Shown here: in pieces, positions 1 through 9,437 of the stretch
Layout: every line of letters begins with the position of its first letter
How positions within the stretch are numbered: the first letter of the stretch is position 1
Assembly (NCBI RefSeq): GCF_016411825.1
Contig: NZ_JAEKMH010000001.1
Location: 186,001 to 250,000 of the forward strand
Origin: Devosia sediminis
GTDB taxonomy: Bacteria > Pseudomonadota > Alphaproteobacteria > Rhizobiales > Devosiaceae
Length of the DNA stretch: 64,000 nucleotides
Direction of reading: 5' to 3'
Notes under the pieces: generated by a model
Database searches by the model: none
The model's input: the letters and a program-made list of their open reading frames with translations, nothing else
Told to the model about the DNA's origin: nothing
Translations under genes and position numbers: made by a program

Positions 1-25
1 GCAAGCGGGGCAATGAGACCCATGT

Positions 26-436
26 TCAGTGCCGGGTGAGAAGGGCCAGAACAAATCCGATGCCGGCCGCGGCGGCCACGGCGGTCAGCGGCTTTTCGCG
101 AATGGTATCCTTGAGCTGCTTTTCTGCTTCACCGGCCTGGTCCTGCGCGTCGCTCAGGAGGCGTTCGCCCTGCACCTGCAGGTTGCCCACCTGAGCCTTG
201 GCCAGGCTCTTGGCCTCGTTGACCTTCTCGCCGGTCAGCTTCGTCAGCGTGTCGCGGATGGCCTTGAGGTCGGACTGCAACTGGGCAACCTGCGCCTCGA
301 GTTCGCGCTCGGAGAGGTTAGCCTCGGCGGAGGCGGCTGCCTTCTCGATGCGCGCCTCGGCGGCGCTGGCGCGGGCAGCGCGGGTGCCGTTGCTGGTCTT
401 GGCGCGATTGGGTGCCATGTCGGGGGTAGATGCCAT
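26..436 (-). CDS. DUF883/ElaB-YqjD-family membrane-anchored protein
   Basis: The 136-residue protein has an Ala/Arg-rich N terminus (about 1-30), a long charged helical stretch (about 40-110, likely coiled coil) and one C-terminal hydrophobic segment (about 113-133) ending in Arg-His. This is the layout of the ElaB/YqjD/DUF883 family, inner-membrane C-tail-anchored proteins; E. coli YqjD associates with ribosomes in stationary phase. An EcfG-type promoter match lies 28 bases upstream, which fits a general-stress gene. Family is clear from layout; the exact role here is inferred. Confidence 0.85.
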   Translation of the reverse strand: MASTPDMAPNRAKTSNGTRAARASAAEARIEKAAASAEANLSERELEAQVAQLQSDLKAIRDTLTKLTGEKVNEAKSLAKAQVGNLQVQGERLLSDAQDQAGEAEKQLKDTIREKPLTAVAAAAGIGFVLALLTRH

Positions 437-463
437 TGGACGCTCCTGTGTGGTTGTCCGCTA

Positions 464-488
464 AACGCAGCCAGGCGGGGGAAGTTCC
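464..488 (-). promoter_or_regulatory. EcfG-type general stress promoter (GGAAC-N16-CGTT)
   Basis: On the minus strand GGAAC (484-488) is followed after exactly 16 bases by CGTT (464-467). This matches the alphaproteobacterial sigma-EcfG consensus GGAAC-N16/17-CGTT. The -10 element ends 27 bases before the DUF883 start codon. The match is read directly from sequence; use by EcfG is inferred. Confidence 0.6.
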
Positions 489-505
489 CGCAATTGCGGA
501 CCTCG

Positions 506-546
506 AAAAAAGGCGGTCCCGGCAAGCGGGGGGGCGAGCCGGGACC
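506..546 (-). terminator. Rho-independent terminator for the small minus-strand genes
   Basis: GGTCCCGGC (515-523) and GCCGGGACC (538-546) form a perfect 9-bp stem. Reading the minus strand, the stem is followed by GCC and six T residues (506-511). It follows the DUF3309 gene at 646-804 and separates it from the DUF883 gene. Confidence 0.7.
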
Positions 547-645
547 ACGAGCGCGGACGGAACGGGGGCGACCATCTGTCCGCTGAAGGGCACGTTCCTT
601 GACGGAAGACCAGAGGGACCTGGCGTGCCCGATTGGATTTGCCGG

Positions 646-804
646 CTAAATTCGGCCCATCAGCACGAGGATCAGCACGACGACGAGGACGACGCCGAGG
701 ATGCCGGACGGGAAATAGCCGAAGCCACGCGAATATCCCCAGGTCGGTAGCGCGCCGATCAGCAGGAGAATGAGAATGATGATGAGAATAGTGCTCAGTG
801 TCAT
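646..804 (-). CDS. DUF3309-family small hydrophobic protein
   Basis: The 52-residue product starts MTLSTILIIILI and has two hydrophobic runs (about 3-19 and 33-50) around a Gly/Tyr/Trp-rich hinge containing TWGYSRGFGYFPSG. This pattern is typical of DUF3309 proteins, short membrane peptides common in alphaproteobacteria and often stress-induced. GGAGGG sits about 9 bases before the ATG, supporting this start. It may be cotranscribed with the 55-residue gene 88 bases upstream. Molecular function is unknown. Confidence 0.8.
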   Translation of the reverse strand: MTLSTILIIILILLLIGALPTWGYSRGFGYFPSGILGVVLVVVLILVLMGRI

Positions 805-891
805 GAGCTAAGCCCTCCAGGATTGCTTTGTGCGCCGGTGTTTCGATGTGCCGCCCGACCCTGAGCTGCACATCCCGACGCGGGTCTCTTC

Positions 892-1059
892 TTAGATCAG
901 GACCACCAGCAGTGCCGTGGCCGCCGCAAGGATGAGCGATGCGGGCAGCATGGCAACGGCGAGCTCGGCAAACCGGGGCTGATGACCGTACTCGCCATCC
1001 CACGTAGCGGTGGTGGCGCGAGCGCGTTTTTCATATGTCCTGGCTTGTGCGTAGTTCAT
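892..1059 (-). CDS. Small single-span membrane protein, unknown function
   Basis: A 55-codon frame opens with MNYAQARTYEKRARATT and ends with a hydrophobic helix (about 32-55: ELAVAMLPASLILAAATA followed by LLVVLI). AGGAGGT lies 6 bases before the ATG, an excellent ribosome site, and an EcfG-type promoter match (1126-1150) lies upstream on the same strand. I do not recognise the family. The promoter, ribosome site and C-terminal anchor together make it a credible stress-induced membrane peptide. Confidence 0.65.
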   Translation of the reverse strand: MNYAQARTYEKRARATTATWDGEYGHQPRFAELAVAMLPASLILAAATALLVVLI

Positions 1060-1125
1060 CCTGACCTCCTGCGACCCGGACCACCGGGTCTTCGTGGCGG
1101 AGGCTCAACCCCCGCGTGCCAAGAG

Positions 1126-1150
1126 AACGGAAAGACGGCGATTTGGTTCC
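1126..1150 (-). promoter_or_regulatory. EcfG-type general stress promoter (GGAAC-N16-CGTT)
   Basis: On the minus strand GGAAC (1146-1150) is separated by exactly 16 bases from CGTT (1126-1129). It lies 66 bases upstream of the 55-residue gene, possibly driving that gene and DUF3309 together. It is the second exact match in 1.2 kb. Confidence 0.6.
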
Positions 1151-1158
1151 GTAAGGCC

Positions 1159-2037
1159 CTATTCGACCCGCAGCACGTCGACCGATTGGCTGGTCTCATG
1201 CGAGCCATGGGTGCGCAGCACCCCGACAATGGGGGAAATGTCGGCATAGTCCCGGCCGTGGCCGATGGAGATGTGATCCGGCCCCGCCACCATTGCATTG
1301 GTCGGGTCGAACTCGACCCAACCGACATGCTGGCCACACCATGCACGCACCCAGGCATGCATGGCATCGGCGCCTTCGAGGCGCGGCTTGCCGGGCGGCG
1401 GATTGGTGCGCAGGAATCCGGAAACATAGCCCGCCGGTATGCCCAGGCCACGCAGCCCGGCAATCATGACATGGGCGAAATCCTGGCACACGCCCTTGCG
1501 CAGGGCAAAAGCCTCGGCTGGCCGCGTTTCGACATCGGTGGCCTTGGGGTCGTATTTGAAATCGCGGTTGATGGCCATGCAGATCGCCGTGGCCACGGCC
1601 AGTGTGGTCGGCTCGCTTGCTGCCACTTGCATGGCATAATTGGTGATATCGGGCACGAGCTGGACACGTGGCGACGCGGCGAGAAAATGCTGTGGGCTGG
1701 CCGGCGCGATCGACCAATATTGCGCGACTTCCCGCGCCAGTTGCGGCAGCGGCGGGGAGAGATCGGCCGGCGGGGTCAGATCTTCCACCTGGACGCGGGC
1801 CGCCAGGCGAATGGTCAACTTGTCATGCGGCTCCACCATGGTGATGGCGGTGACCGTATTGCCGAAGAAATCGAGAAACCCGCTTTGCAGCGATGGGGCG
1901 GGATCGACGGTGAGCGAGGAGGCAATGACCCGCTGCACGCCCGGCACGTTGGCGGGGGAGACGCGAATATGGTGACGACCGCCATGGACCGGGGCGTCGT
2001 AATCATATTCGAGTGCGAGGCGGATGTCGTAGAGCAT
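1159..2037 (-). CDS. Transglutaminase-like cysteine peptidase-fold protein
   Basis: The 292-residue protein begins with a bacterial transglutaminase N-terminal beta domain (about 1-85) and continues into a transglutaminase-like core. The likely triad is Cys184 (in KGVCQDFAH), His227 (in DAMHAWV) and Asp244 (in WVEFDPTNA). It is the last gene of an operon starting at 7803 and begins only 5 bases after the ATP-grasp/alpha-E gene. No signal peptide is visible, so it should act in the cytoplasm. In this family it is unsettled whether the enzyme hydrolyses or forms amide bonds; the ligase partner hints at peptide processing. Confidence 0.85.
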   Translation of the reverse strand: MLYDIRLALEYDYDAPVHGGRHHIRVSPANVPGVQRVIASSLTVDPAPSLQSGFLDFFGNTVTAITMVEPHDKLTIRLAARVQVEDLTPPADLSPPLPQLAREVAQYWSIAPASPQHFLAASPRVQLVPDITNYAMQVAASEPTTLAVATAICMAINRDFKYDPKATDVETRPAEAFALRKGVCQDFAHVMIAGLRGLGIPAGYVSGFLRTNPPPGKPRLEGADAMHAWVRAWCGQHVGWVEFDPTNAMVAGPDHISIGHGRDYADISPIVGVLRTHGSHETSQSVDVLRVE

Positions 2038-2042
2038 GGTCC

Positions 2043-4454
2043 TCAGGTGAAATAGGCCGCGGCGATCACGCCGGACAGCATGCCGATATCGGAAGCGAGG
2101 CGGTCGAGCCGTTCGGGCGTCAGTTCATGGGGTTCGATGATCACCAGTTCGGTGTGGATCTGCAGCGCCAGCTTGGCCGCCGGGGAAAGCTGGCCGTCAT
2201 CGACGCCGCCGGGCAGGGTTTCGATCTGGCTGCGCAATTCGGCAAGCTGGAACAGCGCGGAACGCGGATTGAGCGGATCGAGCACCAGGAGGTCGACGAC
2301 ACTCTGGGTGCCGGCGCTGACCGAATAGCGGCGGCGATGCGACATGACGCTGTCGCCGATTTCGAGCAGCATTTCGAGCGACCCGTCAGGGGCGTCCTTG
2401 GCTGTCAGCCAGGCAGTGGCGCGGGCGATCTGGATGGCCCTTTCGAGCCGGCGGCCGAGTTCGAGGAAGCGCCAGCCGGCGAAGCGATACATGTTTTCGT
2501 GCACGAGGCCGGAGAAGCCTGCCAGCTTGCGCAACAGCACCGTCATGGCCCGGGTGGCGTCGTCGCCCGAGCTGATGCGCGTCGCGAAGCGCTGCGCGGT
2601 TTTTTGCAGGTCGTTGAGTGCCAGCCAGCCATCGGGCGAGAAGCGGTCGCGGATCTGTCCGGCGCTGTGCACAGCGCTGTCGATGGAGGCCAGCAGGCCC
2701 TGCGGCATGGCCTCGGTGGCATCGACATCGATGGTTTCGAGGAAAGCGGCCGCATGGGTCAGGATCGGCAGGTCGGGTTTGGAAAGCTCGGCCAGCCGGG
2801 CGTTGTAGGCGCGAAGGATACGGACGGTGGCTTCGCAGCGCTCGGCATAGCGACCAAGCCAGATGAGATTATCGGCGGCGCGGCTCGGCAGGCTGCCCGG
2901 CGAATTGCGGACCAGCTTCTGGCCCTCGACGGGCAAAAGCGAAACCTGCTCGACCGGCTTGGAGGACATGACCCACACGTCCGCCGCCTGGCCGCCGCGC
3001 TGCATGGCAATCGCTGTCGTGTCGGTGGTCGACCCGACCCGCGCAAAGCCGCCCGGCATGATGGTCCAGCCGTTCTCGGTGCGGGCGGCATAGACACGCA
3101 GCGTGATCGGACGGGGCTCGAGGCGGCCATCGACATAGACCGGGGCGGTGGAGAGGCGCACCGGCTCCTGCCCGACATAGTAGCCGCCTTGCGCCGCGAT
3201 GCGCTGCTTGAGCTGGGTCTTCTGCTCGGCGGTCATGCTGGCCCCGAGGGCAGTGCCGCGCAGGTCGTCGAACGGCAACTGGTTCGAGAAAGCCGGCCCG
3301 ATCATCAGGCTATCGAAATTGTCGAGCACATATTCCTGTTCGGCGCCCTGGCCGCACCACCAGGTGGCGATTTCGGGCAGTTCGAGCCCGGTGCCCAGGA
3401 GATGCTTGCAGATGCGCGGCATGAAGGCGGCCAGCGCGCGGGTTTCGAGAATGCCGGTGCCCAGGGCATTGATCATGGAGATCGAGCCCGAGCGTAGCGC
3501 CTCGACCATGCCGGGAGTGCCGATATGGCTGTCATAGCGCAGTTCGAGCGGATCGGCGAAGCTGGCATCGAGACGGCGCCACAGCACGCTGACGGGCTTG
3601 AGCCCGGCCACGGTGCGGACCATGACCTGACCACCCTCGACCACGAGGTCTTCGCCTTCGAGCAGCATCAGCCCCAGATAGCGCGCGATATAGGCGTGCT
3701 CGAAATAGGTCTCGTTGAGCTGGCCCGGCGTCAGGATGCCGACGCGGCCGCCATCCCGCCTGGCCTGGGCAAAGAGTGTGTCGCGGAAACCGCGGAAGAA
3801 GCCGGCGAGCCGGTTGATGTTGAGGCCGGAATAGATGTCGGAGAGCGCGCGCGTGGTGGCGACGCGGTTTTCGAGCGCAAAGCCGGCGCCCGAGGGCGCC
3901 TGGGTGCGGTCGCCCAGGACCCACCAGGCGCCATCCGGCCCGCGACCGAGCTCGAAGGCACAGAAGTGCAGGTAATGTCTGCTCACCGGCTCCACGCCGA
4001 CCATGGGACGCAGGAATTCGCCATTCTGCGCCACCAGTTCGGGCGGCAGGAGCCCTTGCTGGACCAGGGTGTTGTTGCCGTAGATATCGGCGACGATGCG
4101 CTCGAGCAGCTCGGCGCGCTGGGTCAGGCCGCTCGAAATCTGCACCCAGTCGGCCTCGCCGATGAGGAGAGGAATGTGCGCCAGCGGCCAGGCGCGCTCC
4201 TTGCCCTCGGCGCCATCATACTTGCGGTAAAAGACGCCGGCATCGCGCAGATACTGGTCGGCTCTCTCGAACCGCGCTGCAAGTTCGGTCGGGCCCAGCG
4301 CGTCGAAGGCCGACATGAGCTTGTCCCAGCCCGGCCGGATGCGGCCGGACGGATCGATCATCTCGTCCGGCACGCCGGGCAAGAGATGATAGTCGGCTAT
4401 GATGCCGGGCCCGGCCGGAGGCTTGCCGCGGGTCTGGTGGTTGCGCGAAGTCAT
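2043..4454 (-). CDS. Circularly permuted ATP-grasp ligase fused to alpha-E domain
   Basis: From the MTSRNHQ start the protein is 803 residues. Residues about 60-480 match the circularly permuted ATP-grasp family (COG2308), with conserved stretches such as GILTPGQLNETYFEHAY, RLDASFADPLELR and MINALGTGILE. Residues about 510-803 match the helical alpha-E domain (COG2307), starting near SLPSRAADNLIWLGRYAER. These two units are often separate genes; here they are one polypeptide. An in-frame upstream start at 4490 would overlap the preceding gene by 32 bases and lacks a ribosome site. Predicted role: ATP-dependent amide-bond formation on an unknown substrate together with the flanking transglutaminases. 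Confidence 0.85.
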   Translation of the reverse strand: MTSRNHQTRGKPPAGPGIIADYHLLPGVPDEMIDPSGRIRPGWDKLMSAFDALGPTELAARFERADQYLRDAGVFYRKYDGAEGKERAWPLAHIPLLIGEADWVQISSGLTQRAELLERIVADIYGNNTLVQQGLLPPELVAQNGEFLRPMVGVEPVSRHYLHFCAFELGRGPDGAWWVLGDRTQAPSGAGFALENRVATTRALSDIYSGLNINRLAGFFRGFRDTLFAQARRDGGRVGILTPGQLNETYFEHAYIARYLGLMLLEGEDLVVEGGQVMVRTVAGLKPVSVLWRRLDASFADPLELRYDSHIGTPGMVEALRSGSISMINALGTGILETRALAAFMPRICKHLLGTGLELPEIATWWCGQGAEQEYVLDNFDSLMIGPAFSNQLPFDDLRGTALGASMTAEQKTQLKQRIAAQGGYYVGQEPVRLSTAPVYVDGRLEPRPITLRVYAARTENGWTIMPGGFARVGSTTDTTAIAMQRGGQAADVWVMSSKPVEQVSLLPVEGQKLVRNSPGSLPSRAADNLIWLGRYAERCEATVRILRAYNARLAELSKPDLPILTHAAAFLETIDVDATEAMPQGLLASIDSAVHSAGQIRDRFSPDGWLALNDLQKTAQRFATRISSGDDATRAMTVLLRKLAGFSGLVHENMYRFAGWRFLELGRRLERAIQIARATAWLTAKDAPDGSLEMLLEIGDSVMSHRRRYSVSAGTQSVVDLLVLDPLNPRSALFQLAELRSQIETLPGGVDDGQLSPAAKLALQIHTELVIIEPHELTPERLDRLASDIGMLSGVIAAAYFT

Positions 4455-4458
4455 GGCA

Positions 4459-7400
4459 TCACGTGAACCGTGGCGGACGCCGCAGGTCAAGCGTCAGCGG
4501 GAACTCATCCGCAGGCTTTTCAGCGCCGAGCGTATAGGCGCCGGGCGTGTGATTGTGCGGCACGAAGCGCGCGAGCCGCCTTGCCTCGGCCTCGTTGCCA
4601 TTGACCGGGAAGGTTTCGTAATTGCGCCCGCCCGGATGGGCAACATGGTAGGTGCAGCCGCCAATGGCGCGACCTGTCCAGGTGTCGAAGATGTCGAAGA
4701 CCAGCGGCGCATGCACAGGCATGACCGGATGCATGCCGCTGGCTGGTTGCCAGGCCTTGAAGCGCACGCCGCCCACGACCTGCCCGGCCTTGCCGGATGG
4801 TTTCAGCGGCACCGGGCGCTGGTTGCAGGCGACGCGGTAACGGGAGGGATCGGCGGTTTCGAGCCGCACTTCGAGCCGTTCGACCGAAGAGTCGACATAG
4901 CGCACCGTGCCGCCGATGGCGCCCTGCTCACCCATGACGTGCCAGGGCTCGAGCGCCTGGTGCAGTTCCAGCCTGACGCCTTCGACGCTGACCTCGCCGC
5001 AAAATGGGAAGCGGAATTCGAGCTGGGCTGCGAACCATTCGGGTTCGAAGGCGAAGCCGTGCTGGCGGAGATCGTCGAGGACGGCAAGGAAATCCTGCCA
5101 GACAAAGGTCGACAGCATGAACCGGTCATGGAGGGCCGTGCCCCAGCGGGTGAAGTCGCCGCGCGCCGGTTCGGCCCAATAGCGGGCAATCAGCGCGCGG
5201 ACCAGCAGTTGCTGGGCCAGGGACATGCGGGCATTGGGTGGCATTTCAAAGCCGCGGAATTCGACAAGCCCGAGCCGGCCGGTGGGGCCATCGGGTGAAT
5301 AGAGCTTGTCGATGCAGATTTCCGCCCGGTGGGTATTGCCGGTGACATCGACCAGAAGGTTTCGGAACAGCCGGTCGATCAGCCAGGGCAGGGGCGGCGT
5401 GCCCTCGCCGGGCGCGGGGACCTGGGCGAGGGCGATTTCGAGTTCATAGAGACTGTCGTGGCGGGCCTCGTCGAGGCGCGGCGCCTGGCTGGTCGGGCCG
5501 ATGAACATGCCCGAGAACAGATAACTCATCGACGGGTGCCGCTGCCAATGCAGCACCAGAGACTTCAGGAGGTCCGGGCGCCGAAGGAATGGGCTGTCAT
5601 TGGGCGTGGCGCCACCAACCACCACGTGGTTGCCGCCGCCGGTGCCGACATGCTTGCCGTCGATCATGAACTTGTCGGCGCCGAGCCGCGACTGGCGCGC
5701 CTCCTCATAGATTGCGGTCGTGGTAGCGAAGCAATCATCCCAGCTCGCGGCCGGGTGGATGTTGACCTCGATGACGCCGGGATCGGGCGCAACGCGGATG
5801 ACGTTGAGGCGCGGATCGTGGGGCGGGGCATAGCCTTCCACATGCACCGGCTTGCCAATCTGGCGGGCCGCGGCCTCGGTGGCTTCGATCAGTTCGAGAT
5901 AATCTTCCAGCGCCGCGACGGGCGGCAGGAACACACAGAGCCGGCCGTCGCGCACCTCGACGGTCAGCGCGGTGCGAACGCTGGAATCGATCTCGTCGAG
6001 CACCTGCTCGTTGCGGTTCTGGGTCTCGGTCGCGGCGGTGAAGCTGGCCGCCGTCTGCGGGCGAATGTGCGCTTCCGGGCGACTGGCCGAGAGGATAGTG
6101 CCCGGTTCGGGCAAAGGCGGGCGCGGAACGCCGGGGTCATCAGGCACGATGTGGGGATAGGCGGTGGCGCCGAGATGCCGGAGGCTCGACAGGGGCAGGC
6201 GATAGCCGGCGGCGCTGTCGCCGGGGGCGAGATAGAGTTTGCCGCGCCGCGTCTTCCACTGCTCGGTGATCCAGCGGCGCCCGGTGGCTGCCGCGTTCCA
6301 GCGCTGGATGGGCAGCACATAGCCGGTGGGATTGGTGAGGCCGCGACCAAACACCGTAGCAATGCGGGCCCGTTCTTCCGGGTCCGAGAGTTGGGAATTG
6401 GTTGGATCGACATTGTCGGGAAGCTTCGCTTCCTTGAGGATCCACTCAGCCGGATCCTCATAGGCGGGGAGGACGGTATCGCCAGCCAGCCCAAGATTGG
6501 CGGCGATGGCGCGGTTCAGCGCCTCGGCATCGGCCACGGTGACGTCGTAGCGGACGCCTTCCCTCGCAATGAGGCTTTCGTCCTGCCAGACCGGCTTGCC
6601 GTCGAGCCGCCAGTAGAGCGAGAAGGTCCAGCGCGGCAGGGTTTCTCCCGGATACCACTTGCCCTGGCCGTGATGCAGCATGCCATTGGGCGCGAAGCGA
6701 TTGCGCAGGCGCCGGACCAGATCATCGGCGAGTTTGCGCTTGGTCGGGCCGACGGCGCCGGCATTCCATTCGTCCGCCTCGAAATCATCGATGGAGACGA
6801 AGGTGGGTTCGCCGCCCATGGTGAGCCGAACGTCCTGTTCGGCCAGCACGGCGTCGACCTTGTGGCCGAGGTCGTTGAGGCGGTCCCAGCTTTCGTCGGA
6901 GAAAGGCTTGGTGATGCGCGGATGTTCGGCGACGCGGGTCACCTTCATGTCGAAGGCGAAATCGACTTCCGCATAGGATGCAAAGCCCGAGATCGGCGCG
7001 GCATTGCGATAATGCGGGGTGGCGGCGAGCGGCACATGACTTTCGCCGGTGAGGAGGCCCGAGGTGGGGTCGAGGCCGATCCAGCCGGCGCCGGGCAGAT
7101 AGACCTCGCACCAGGCGTGAAGGTCGGTGAAATCGTGGTCGGTTCCGGCGGGTCCGTCGAGCGAGACGAGGTCGGGCTTTAATTGAATCAGGTAGCCCGA
7201 GACGAAGCGGGCGGCAAAGCCGAGATGCTGCAGGATATTGACCAGCAGCCAGCTTGAATCCCGGCACGAACCCTTGCCATTGCCGAGCGTCTCTTCGGGC
7301 GTCCAGACGCCCGGCTCCATGCGCACGATATAGCTGATGGCCTGCTGCAGGCGGGCATTGATTTCGGTGACGAAGGTCACGGTATTGCGCGGACCCTTGT

Positions 7401-7803
7401 CGAGCCCATCGAGGAAGTTCTGCAGCAGCGGTCCTGCCGGCTCGGGCTGGCGATAGATCGACAGGTCGGCGCGCAGGTCCTCTGGATAGTCGAAGGGCCA
7501 GGTTTCGGCGCTTTCCTCGACGAAGAAATCGAACGGGTTGTAGACCGTCATGTCGGCAACGAGATCGACTTCGATCTTGAGTTCGGTCACCGGCTCGGGG
7601 AAGACGAAGCGGGTCAGGAAATTGCCATAGGGATCCTGCTGCACGTTGACGAAATGCAGCTCGGGCGTGACCCGCAGGGAATGGCTCAGCACCTTGGTGC
7701 GCGAATGGGGCGCCGGTTGGAGACGGATGATCTGCGGCTGCAGGACGACCGGGCGATCATATTTGTAGTGGGTCAGGTGATAGATGGCGGCTTTGATCGA
7801 CAT
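4459..7803 (-). CDS. Transglutaminase-DUF2126 bifunctional protein
   Basis: This 1114-residue protein has a transglutaminase N-terminal domain (about 1-90), a transglutaminase core (about 130-280) with Cys180 in GKGSCRDSS, His229 in DLHAWCEVY and Asp245 in GLDPTSG, then a long DUF2126 region from about 325 ([19 protein letters not shown]) to the end. DUF2126 has been proposed to be a carboxylate-amine ligase-like fold; I recall this from comparative genomics rather than seeing it here. It heads the operon, ending 4 bases before the ATP-grasp/alpha-E gene. The combination of two possible ligases and two transglutaminase cores suggests synthesis and maturation of a peptide-like product. Confidence 0.88.
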   Translation of the reverse strand: MSIKAAIYHLTHYKYDRPVVLQPQIIRLQPAPHSRTKVLSHSLRVTPELHFVNVQQDPYGNFLTRFVFPEPVTELKIEVDLVADMTVYNPFDFFVEESAETWPFDYPEDLRADLSIYRQPEPAGPLLQNFLDGLDKGPRNTVTFVTEINARLQQAISYIVRMEPGVWTPEETLGNGKGSCRDSSWLLVNILQHLGFAARFVSGYLIQLKPDLVSLDGPAGTDHDFTDLHAWCEVYLPGAGWIGLDPTSGLLTGESHVPLAATPHYRNAAPISGFASYAEVDFAFDMKVTRVAEHPRITKPFSDESWDRLNDLGHKVDAVLAEQDVRLTMGGEPTFVSIDDFEADEWNAGAVGPTKRKLADDLVRRLRNRFAPNGMLHHGQGKWYPGETLPRWTFSLYWRLDGKPVWQDESLIAREGVRYDVTVADAEALNRAIAANLGLAGDTVLPAYEDPAEWILKEAKLPDNVDPTNSQLSDPEERARIATVFGRGLTNPTGYVLPIQRWNAAATGRRWITEQWKTRRGKLYLAPGDSAAGYRLPLSSLRHLGATAYPHIVPDDPGVPRPPLPEPGTILSASRPEAHIRPQTAASFTAATETQNRNEQVLDEIDSSVRTALTVEVRDGRLCVFLPPVAALEDYLELIEATEAAARQIGKPVHVEGYAPPHDPRLNVIRVAPDPGVIEVNIHPAASWDDCFATTTAIYEEARQSRLGADKFMIDGKHVGTGGGNHVVVGGATPNDSPFLRRPDLLKSLVLHWQRHPSMSYLFSGMFIGPTSQAPRLDEARHDSLYELEIALAQVPAPGEGTPPLPWLIDRLFRNLLVDVTGNTHRAEICIDKLYSPDGPTGRLGLVEFRGFEMPPNARMSLAQQLLVRALIARYWAEPARGDFTRWGTALHDRFMLSTFVWQDFLAVLDDLRQHGFAFEPEWFAAQLEFRFPFCGEVSVEGVRLELHQALEPWHVMGEQGAIGGTVRYVDSSVERLEVRLETADPSRYRVACNQRPVPLKPSGKAGQVVGGVRFKAWQPASGMHPVMPVHAPLVFDIFDTWTGRAIGGCTYHVAHPGGRNYETFPVNGNEAEARRLARFVPHNHTPGAYTLGAEKPADEFPLTLDLRRPPRFT

Positions 7804-7842
7804 GCAGCTTTGTCGCTCGCTTTCCAGGCCACAGAATTAGAC

Positions 7843-7868
7843 TTCCCGGCTAAGAGCTTAGCCGGGAA
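7843..7868 (-). terminator. Inverted repeat after the mannitol dehydrogenase gene
   Basis: TTCCCGGCTAAG and CTTAGCCGGGAA form a perfect 12-bp inverted repeat with a two-base centre, 19 bases past the stop codon of the dehydrogenase. No U-tract follows on the minus strand, so it is either a weak terminator or a 3'-end protecting stem. Confidence 0.5.
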
Positions 7869-7887
7869 CCGGAGGCTTGAACAGGCG

Positions 7888-9363
7888 CTAGAGACGGTCG
7901 GCGAGATAGGCTTCGAGCGTCGCTTTGGTGCCTTGGGTCCAAAGAGACTGCAGAGCGCGGGTAAAGGCCGAGCGAAAAGCCTTGGACTGGGAGAGGGCGC
8001 CATAGATGTCGGTCATCTCGATCCAGGCAGCGGGATTGTCGCGGGCCTTGCGGGCCTGAACGGTAAGCCGGTCCCAATTGGGGTCATTCGGCTCAATCAC
8101 CGCGCCGCTGTCCGAGGTGCCGAAGCAGTAGCGGCACCAGAGGGCCGACACGAGCGCCAGTCCGGTTAACCCTCCGTTAGCATTTTCCCGATCGAGGGCC
8201 GAGGGAATGATGAATTTGGGCTGGCGATTGGAGCCATCCAGGCACAGCCGCCGAATGGTGTCGCCGATCTTGGGATTGGCAAAACGACGTTCACATAGGG
8301 CCAGATAGCCGTTGAGATCGGTATCGGGGACCGGCGGCACCACCGGGATGATCTCCTCGGTCTCGACCTTGCGCAGGAAAGCCGCAATCAGGGGATGCTC
8401 CATCGCCTCATGGACGAAGTGGATGTCGAGGAGCCCGGCCGGATAGGCGATGGTCGCGTGGCCGCCATTGAGGATGCGGATTTTCATGTGCTCGTAGGGC
8501 GCGACGTCGGAGACGAACTGCACGCCGACCTTTTCGAGCGCCGGGCGACCAGCGGGAAAATTGTCTTCCAGCACCCATTGCCGGAAGCTCTCGCAAAAGA
8601 CCGGCCAGGCGTCGTCGACGCCGAACTGCTCGGCGAGCAGGGATTTTTCCCGGTCGGAGGTGGCCGGGGTGATGCGGTCCACCATGCCATTGGGGAAGGC
8701 CACGGAAGCCTTGACCCAAGCGGCGAGATCCGGATCGAGGAGCGCAGCCAGGCCCGCGACGGCATTCTCGGTGACGTGGCCATTGCCGGGAATGTTGTCG
8801 CAACTCATGACGGTGAAGGGCACGATCCCCAGTTCGCGCCGACGCTGGAGACCGGCGAGGATAAGGCCGAACACGGTCTTGGGTGCATCGGGATGGGCGG
8901 CGTCGTGGGCGATGTCGGGATGCGATGGATCGAACCGTTGCGAGGCCGGGTCGATATAGTAGCCGCCTTCGGTGATGGTCAGCGAGACGATGCGGATGGC
9001 AGGGTCGGCGAGGCACGCAATGATGGCGGCGCTGTCGCCGGGCGGCAGGTAGTCTATCATAGAGCCGGTGACGCGGGCGGTGCTAGCATCGGCCTCCTGC
9101 TCGACGACCGTGGTGAGCCAGTCCTGCGCGCCGAGCTTTTGCCGCATGGCCTCGTCGGCCTCGCGCACGCCGGCGCCCACCAGCGCCCAGTCGTGCGCTT
9201 CGCCGAGGGCAAAGAGGTCATCGAGATAGACGGCCTGATGGGCACGATGAAAATTGCCGACGCCAAAATGCACGATACCGGCCGAAAGGCCGTCGCGAGC
9301 ATAGCCGGGCACGGCAACGCCCGACAGCGAGGGCAGGGCGGAAAGAGACAGGCGTGTAGTCAT
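7888..9363 (-). CDS. Mannitol dehydrogenase family NAD-dependent polyol/uronate oxidoreductase
   Basis: The 491-residue sequence has the N-terminal Rossmann signature IVHFGVGNFHRAHQ (about 30-43) and the polyol-specific long-chain dehydrogenase catalytic set Lys294, Asn299 and His302 within KIRILNGGHAT. Length matches D-mannitol 2-dehydrogenase, D-arabinitol dehydrogenase and fructuronate reductase, which the sequence alone cannot separate. It lies 74 bases downstream of a FadR-type GntR gene on the same strand, and members of that regulator class often control hexuronate or polyol genes. Likely interconverts a ketose and its polyol (or fructuronate and mannonate). Confidence 0.88.
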   Translation of the reverse strand: MTTRLSLSALPSLSGVAVPGYARDGLSAGIVHFGVGNFHRAHQAVYLDDLFALGEAHDWALVGAGVREADEAMRQKLGAQDWLTTVVEQEADASTARVTGSMIDYLPPGDSAAIIACLADPAIRIVSLTITEGGYYIDPASQRFDPSHPDIAHDAAHPDAPKTVFGLILAGLQRRRELGIVPFTVMSCDNIPGNGHVTENAVAGLAALLDPDLAAWVKASVAFPNGMVDRITPATSDREKSLLAEQFGVDDAWPVFCESFRQWVLEDNFPAGRPALEKVGVQFVSDVAPYEHMKIRILNGGHATIAYPAGLLDIHFVHEAMEHPLIAAFLRKVETEEIIPVVPPVPDTDLNGYLALCERRFANPKIGDTIRRLCLDGSNRQPKFIIPSALDRENANGGLTGLALVSALWCRYCFGTSDSGAVIEPNDPNWDRLTVQARKARDNPAAWIEMTDIYGALSQSKAFRSAFTRALQSLWTQGTKATLEAYLADRL

Positions 9364-9437
9364 CGAAAATCGGGCCCTTGTCGCAGCGAAACGTCAGAGG
9401 GATTATTCCGGCCGGACGCCTCGCCCGCAAGGGCGGA

